NCBI GenBank assembly: GCA_030490835.1
Contig: CM059971.1
Coordinates: forward strand, 99,042,595 to 99,106,594
Reading direction: 5' to 3'
Length of the DNA stretch: 64,000 nt
DNA from: Annona cherimola
Lineage: Eukaryota > Streptophyta > Magnoliopsida > Magnoliales > Annonaceae
Shown here: in pieces, positions 59,195 through 64,000 of the stretch
Layout of the letters: the number at the start of each line of letters is the position of its first letter
How positions within the stretch are numbered: position 1 is the first letter of the stretch
Translations under genes and position numbers: made by a program
The notes under the pieces: model-generated
Database searches by the model: none
Seen by the model: the letters and a program-made list of their open reading frames with translations, nothing else
What the model was told of the DNA's origin: nothing

Positions 59195-61376
59195 TTAATA
59201 AAAAAAATATACATAAGATATTGTTCTTTTCATTTCGAAATATTTGCTTATTGATTTAAAAGCTAGGAAAACTTTTGAGTCCTTCAATGGTTTAATTTAA
59301 ATACCATGACTGGCCTGCTATTGCAAACCAACGAATCATCCAATTGAGTGCTGGCCTAGGTGGGTTAGGTCAAGTTGAGGTATCTCCCACTCCCATTTTT
59401 CATAAAACTTCAACTTTAAGCATGTATGCCATCTATGAATTTCATGAAAGTAATGGGATTGATGGACAAAATAAAAAGAAAAAAAAGAAAGCAAAAATAT
59501 TTATAAATGATACTCGTTGACAAAATTTTAGTATTGGGCCGATGTGCAAAACTGGCACAGTAAGAACAACGAATAAATTCCTCTCTCAAAATGTTATAAA
59601 ATCTTATTTGATTTAGAAGTAAGATTGAAAATAGAGTTGAATCAAACCCATTTCAGAATTGCCCTGCCTAGCTCTCATCATAAAGTGGACATATATACTA
59701 GTTAAGAGCCAATTCAAAATTGCTAATTAGTAATTATTCAATCTCACTCTTGTTTGTAAAAACTGTAGCTCAACCCTATTTGTAAATCTTCAGTTATGCT
59801 TATATAGGCTGGCAATTTTGGTCTTACATCTCTAGTCTTTACATTTTTTATTTCTGCAAGATATTGATAGTTAATTACAATAAACAATTATGGTTATCAT
59901 AAATCATTTTGACAAGTCTATTTATAAATTAAAAATAAATATGTAAAGGATTAGCAAATTGTTGGGAGTACCGACTAAATATTTTATCACATCTCAAGGT
60001 TATATCTAACAAATATGCAAATTTTTATTTAATTTCCAATTTACGTACCAGAAAGCAATTTTTTTTGCAAAGGAGAGCATATATTATTTAATCAAAAGCC
60101 TATGTGCTTGCCATGACAGTACCAGAATATGGAAACCATTTTAGCAATTAAAATCAAGATGAAAAAGAACATTATAAATAGGCTGGTTTCCTGCAAGGAA
60201 AATTGGACCTTCAAAACTTTCACCTAGAAGCACCAACTGTAGGATAGCTTCAAAAGCTGCAAAAGAAGCAATTAATTTTGAAGCAATCATTGTGATAGCA
60301 AACTAAAAGAACAAAAGTATTATTCAGAATACCATTGCAGAATTTCAAAATATTCCTATCTGTAAGGTACCTAAGATTATAGTAACATTGAAGATTTGTT
60401 ATTCTTCTCAGATGAAGTTGATTTAATTAAAATTAGAGACAAATGCAGGAACTTACAATTAGACAGCCATAATTAGTATGTACACTTAAGAATTTCCAAA
60501 AAAATTGTATTCACTAATTTGACAATAGCTCAGAACCTCAAAAAATCTCCCTCACACTACATCACTATGATTTTCTCACAGAAAAAATTATGCGTATAGG
60601 ATGTTTTCCTGAAGTTTTTGATAATTTAGAACCCATTATGAAAATTTGATATTCAATTGAGCCAATTTTCAATTTTTGGAAGATAAAAAGGTGGATTTTA
60701 GATGGGGAGTTGCTTGTTAATGATTTCAATGAGGACAGCAGGATTGCTTTACTCTGTTTTCTAAAAAGAGTCATGTTATAATTAAACAGACTCACATAAG
60801 GTTCAATGTCTTCTGTGTGGATTTTGAAGAATGAGTCCAAGCTACACGCATCAGTGCAAATAGAAGATGTAAATCATTCAAACTTTGAGAAACCCAATCG
60901 ACCAAAAATAGGTATGAAATTAGATGTTCTAATTAGAAAACGAAATGAAGAACCTCTGCAATTTATTCAATATCAATGAGAACTGATTTTATTTCACAGC
61001 TGTTTATTGATATATTGAAAGCAAAATCAATAAGACTACATGGCCTCTGCACGGCCAGAAAACAAGGAGAAAGGGATCTGACATTTTACCCAACCGAAGA
61101 TGGAAAACTCAAACAAAAACTCGACACTCTCCTACTCTCACTGATGTACCATCCGTCAAGATCAAAGAAATCAGTGAACATCGATTGTTTTCTGTTTGTG
61201 CAAAACAAACAAAACAGAGAAGAACGCTATGTTCTCCCCGCCAAAAACCCAAACAATAATCTCTAGTTGTCGATTGAAAGGGCATGCGAGAGGGAGGAGC
61301 GGTAGAGATTGGGGTCTAGGGTTTAGAGAGAGAGAATGCAATCGAAAGACAATGATGAGAGATGAAATTACCAGTA

Positions 61377-61401
61377 GAGAGAGAGAGAGAGAGAGAGAGA
61401 G
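61377..61401. repeat. (GA)n microsatellite in the captured gene's leader
   Basis: A GA run, CU on the transcript strand, just upstream of the first donor site, like the tracts in front of the RRM and lipase genes. Confidence 0.9.
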
Positions 61402-62256
61402 CAGATCTTGATTTCTCTTCGTTGGCTTCCAATCCAGAGAGGCCAAATGCTGTTTAGATCGAGAGGAAAAAAGGAGGGAGGGAGCAACGAGGGATTTTCC
61501 TGATTCGAGTGAATGGCAAGAGAGAAAAAAGTAGTGAAATGGGATAGGATGTCAGGAGAGGCAATGAAAATGGGATCAAGAGAAGGTAGCGGATGGTAGA
61601 CCCAGACAGGAAGAGAAGGGAGGACAAAACCCTAAAACTAAGAAGGGTAAAGTTGTCGATCGCCAAAACAAAGGACCAAAATATGTTACGTGACGCCCGA
61701 GATCACCCTCTCTGTCTTTTAACTCATGAGCCTGTGCATATGTTACTTTTACATGCTTTTCTTTTTTGTTTCTTAAAAAGTGATATCGGTAGTTAGTGAA
61801 TAATATAAGTTGTAATTAAATATAAAAATTTAACTATATGATATTCTATTGTGCGTGTTCGGCCATTAGATGAAAAAATTATCACATAATACTCCAATTT
61901 TCTGCTAATATATGTAACAATTTTCAGACTTCAATTGAGCCTAGATATGCAACATTTTTCTCTATATTTGGGCAATATATGCAACAAATTTTCGTTGCAT
62001 ATAATAATATCTTATACTCAACGACATGTTGTTGCATTTACTTTTATAGGTAGCAAAAGCCAAATGCGCTGCTTAAAGTTGTTGCGTATAGATATACTTT
62101 TATTTGCAAGGACATATTGCTGCATTTATTCTCAGATGCAACAACTCCAAATTTGTTGCTTAAAGTTGTTGCCTTTGACGTATTTTCTTGTAGTGTAAGT
62201 AGATGTTGCAAAAATTATTGTCAAAGCTTTTTGTGATTAACTTATGCGACTTAATT

Positions 62257-62305
62257 AGCTACTGCGTTCCATTTTTTTTTTTAAAAAAAAAAAAAAGCTA
62301 CTGCG
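62257..62305 (+). mobile_element. micro-insertion with 10-bp direct repeat
   Basis: AGCTACTGCG at 62257-62266 and 62296-62305 encloses TTCCA followed by a T-run and an A-run (29 bp). Confidence 0.55.
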
Positions 62306-62664
62306 AATGCTACAATAAGTTTTCTTGTATGCGTCCACGTCCAACTTTTGATAACTAAAACTAAATTTGCTAAGTTTAGCTAAAATCTTTTTTTATTTGC
62401 AACTATGTTTGTTGATATTTGAAATCAAATTTAAAAAGTTGTATTAAATATTATTTTTGACTGCACCTGATGTAAAAGATGGTTGCATTTCACCAAATAC
62501 TACCATTTGGAAATAACCAAGTATTTAGAATAAAAATCAATTACAGCCAAATCCATTTATATACAATTAGATTTACAATACATGCGACCAAAAAATTTGC
62601 TGCGCAACCACATTTGTTATAGTGGACGTCACGTTGAAAAGTAATACATATGGTGACCAATTTT

Positions 62665-62749
62665 AGCATCAGGAAAAGATTTTTTTTTTTTTATTGGAAT
62701 CCAGTCCCTGGTACAACCAACATGGGACATATGCAAGCATCAGGAAAAG
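62665..62749 (-). mobile_element. short 5'-truncated retroposon with 14-bp duplication
   Basis: AGCATCAGGAAAAG at 62665-62678 is repeated exactly at 62736-62749. The 57-bp insert read on the minus strand is CCCATGTTGGTTGTACCAGG and flanking bases, then ATTCCAAT and an A-run. Confidence 0.72.
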
Positions 62750-64000
62750 TTTATTTTATTGCAGCGACTAATTAAGGTCATGCCCCGGTCCACAGTACAT
62801 CCTGTACACAAGCATGGGTTAGCGTATTTTCAAAAATGGTTCAGTTAGGATGCTTTTTTAATTTAATTGTTACTTATTTATTAGGGAACTTTTTGGTGTA
62901 ATGTATCTTCTTAGTTCCTTTCTGTAAATTTTTTTTAATTGGCCTTTCTAAAGTATTGAAATGGCTGAAAACGTCATCTTCGGAGCTGATGAAAACTCAA
63001 TGACGAGTGAGATTAATTAATATTATGTGACTGAAAAGATCAGACATTTTACAGATCCAGTTTGCTAATGTTGTCGGTACAATTCATAAACAGCAATTAA
63101 GAAAGAAGCACAATCATATGTCAAAATTGCATGAGAAATTCCTAATTAATTTGGAGAGAACCCAGAAACTAGACGCCTAGAGCAAGATTTCTTCTGACGT
63201 GGTGAGTTTTGCAGACTTAATTCATGCCTGCATACCCATTTATTCAAAAATATTGGTGCAGTCTTAAATAATCAGGCCCGTTCCGGATAGTTAATTAGAC
63301 ATGCCCAGCTGCCCAAATGTTGATCTAAACCGTCAACTCGGTACAAACATGATTGCAGTCCAATGCTTCGACGGAACGATTGATTCTTCATGTCAATACG
63401 GCAACTGATAGGACCAATGCGATCAAGATCAGAAAGTTGTTAAAAAAAAAAAAAAACAATCCTAACCATTAAATTTTGCTTATGTTGGGAAATCCTATTG
63501 ATTAAAATCATAATCATCTCAGTATACACTGTGCTAAATCACAAAGAAAAATAAACATAAGCAGAAGTGTACCTAAATCCATGTGAGCGGATGCGTTGTT
63601 ATTAAATCTTGTAGTTTTTGGACTTCAAATTTAGTACCATAGGTTTTCTGGAAAAGACGACTCTCTCTTTTCTAAGATGAGATGTTAAAAAAGAAACCCT
63701 TGTGCATAATCCGGAGATCATAACCGTTTATATAGATAGTCTATCTTTCTTATTTTTAATTTAATTTATCATAAAATAGAAGAAATTAGGTAGTAGAGTT
63801 TCTACGCGTAGTAGACTCATACTCTATTATATGATTTAGGCTCATAAAACCTTATAAAATTATTTTAAAATTGGGTCACTTTTTATGATAGCATATATAT
63901 AATTATTACATATATTTATCCCAAATCCAGTAATTTAGCCCCACATCAATTTGGAAATAGAATTTGAGGACTAAGGACAAGAGGATGGCCCCCAAATGAC

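Larger units (their letters stand above)
56583..61670 (-). pseudogene. probable captured multi-exon gene inside the CACTA element, family not recognised
   Basis: Several minus-strand segments look like real exons. The 5' leader contains TTTTAGGGTTTTG, has no ATG, is CT-rich and ends at a donor at 61372 (CTACTG then GTAATT). Exon candidates with GT-AG borders are 60796-60841 (DSFFKIHTEDIEPY), 60224-60256 (FEAILQLVLL), 58607-58668, 58437-58478 (FLEDVYGLCKGWN), 57299-57335, 57125-57162 (LNMMNVEMAHIH) and a terminal exon 56583-56651 (AKLIECLERGGYRSIRK, ending TAG). Some exon pairs join in phase (60224 with 58437), but not all. Either exons are missed or the copy is decayed. The family is unknown to me and it does not resemble a CACTA transposase. 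It could instead be a functional gene carried by the element. Confidence 0.42.
55806..62195. mobile_element. CACTA-type DNA transposon, non-autonomous, carrying a gene-like segment
   Basis: The left end CACTACAAGAAAA and right end TTTTCTTGTAGTG are perfect 13-bp inverted repeats of the plant CACTA (En/Spm) type. TAA flanks both sides (55803-55805 and 62196-62198), the 3-bp duplication of this superfamily. Subterminal regions (55806-56240 and about 61900-62195) are packed with TTGCTGCAT, GTTGCATAT and the inverse GCAACA words, as in CACTA transposase-binding arrays. The 6390-bp body shows no transposase-like ORF. It holds a probable captured gene (56583-61670), a SINE with perfect duplication (57453-57611), a Tourist-like MITE (58855-59194) and a micro-insertion (58301), all acquired inside it. 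Confidence 0.88.
62196..64000. other. gene-free stretch at the right edge
   Basis: No gene is supported. 62250-62640 contains TTTGCTGCGCAACC and GTTGCATTT-like words and ends near TTTGTTATAGTGG, perhaps remains of an older CACTA relative. Two retroposition footprints lie at 62257 and 62665. From 62.8 kb on I see only unique AT-rich sequence. Confidence 0.45.

Noticed and set aside
61454..61666. 70-codon minus-strand ORF as first coding exon of the CACTA-borne gene
   Set aside because: Its start is not an ATG on the sequence and its composition is that of a CT-rich leader; treated as 5' leader instead.

Overview
The window is nuclear DNA from a flowering plant. The evidence is four host genes with plant-type GT-AG introns and plant-only families (a HECATE-class bHLH regulator, an oil-body lipase, the plant form of EMC5 and a plant RRM protein), CT-rich 5' leaders, and a dense load of plant transposable elements (Copia, CACTA, Tourist-like and Mutator-like MITEs, tRNA-derived SINEs). 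Nothing fixes the species. All four recognised genes lie on the minus strand.

Layout. 1-5.5 kb: 5' part of an RRM RNA-binding protein gene; the first RRM is complete over four exons and the rest lies beyond the left edge. Its introns carry foldback elements and an unexplained coding-like fragment on the opposite strand. 8.0-11.4 kb: complete four-exon EMC5 / membrane magnesium transporter gene (105 aa). 13.4-21.2 kb: complete five-exon class-3 lipase of the OBL1 type (475 aa, catalytic Ser/Asp/His present); its introns are filled with MITEs. 21.3-27.9 kb: gene-free AT-rich DNA. 29.2-34.0 kb: a Copia retrotransposon with both LTRs and broken coding. 35.8-44.2 kb: a field of inverted-repeat elements, several with exact target-site duplications. 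47.05-47.84 kb: intact intronless HECATE gene (262 aa) with a TATA box. 52.3-54.7 kb: a cluster of MITEs. 55.8-62.2 kb: a 6.4-kb CACTA-type element with a 13-bp terminal repeat and a TAA duplication. It shows no transposase but holds what looks like a captured intron-containing gene. 62.2-64 kb: no gene seen.

Four observations stand out. First is the CACTA element with its captured gene. Second is a recurring micro-insertion signature: about a dozen loci where 8-29 bp ending in an A-run is bounded by a direct repeat of the flanking DNA, as if only the last bases of a retroposon had been copied in. A longer 191-bp copy at 27.9 kb ends in the same TTTATC plus A-run. Third, two MITE superfamilies keep a common internal core but carry different terminal inverted repeats. 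Fourth, several nested insertions allow relative dating.

Limits: exon borders were placed by eye from splice sites, reading phase and remembered family conservation. Repeat identities are by eye, and no alignment or database search was run.
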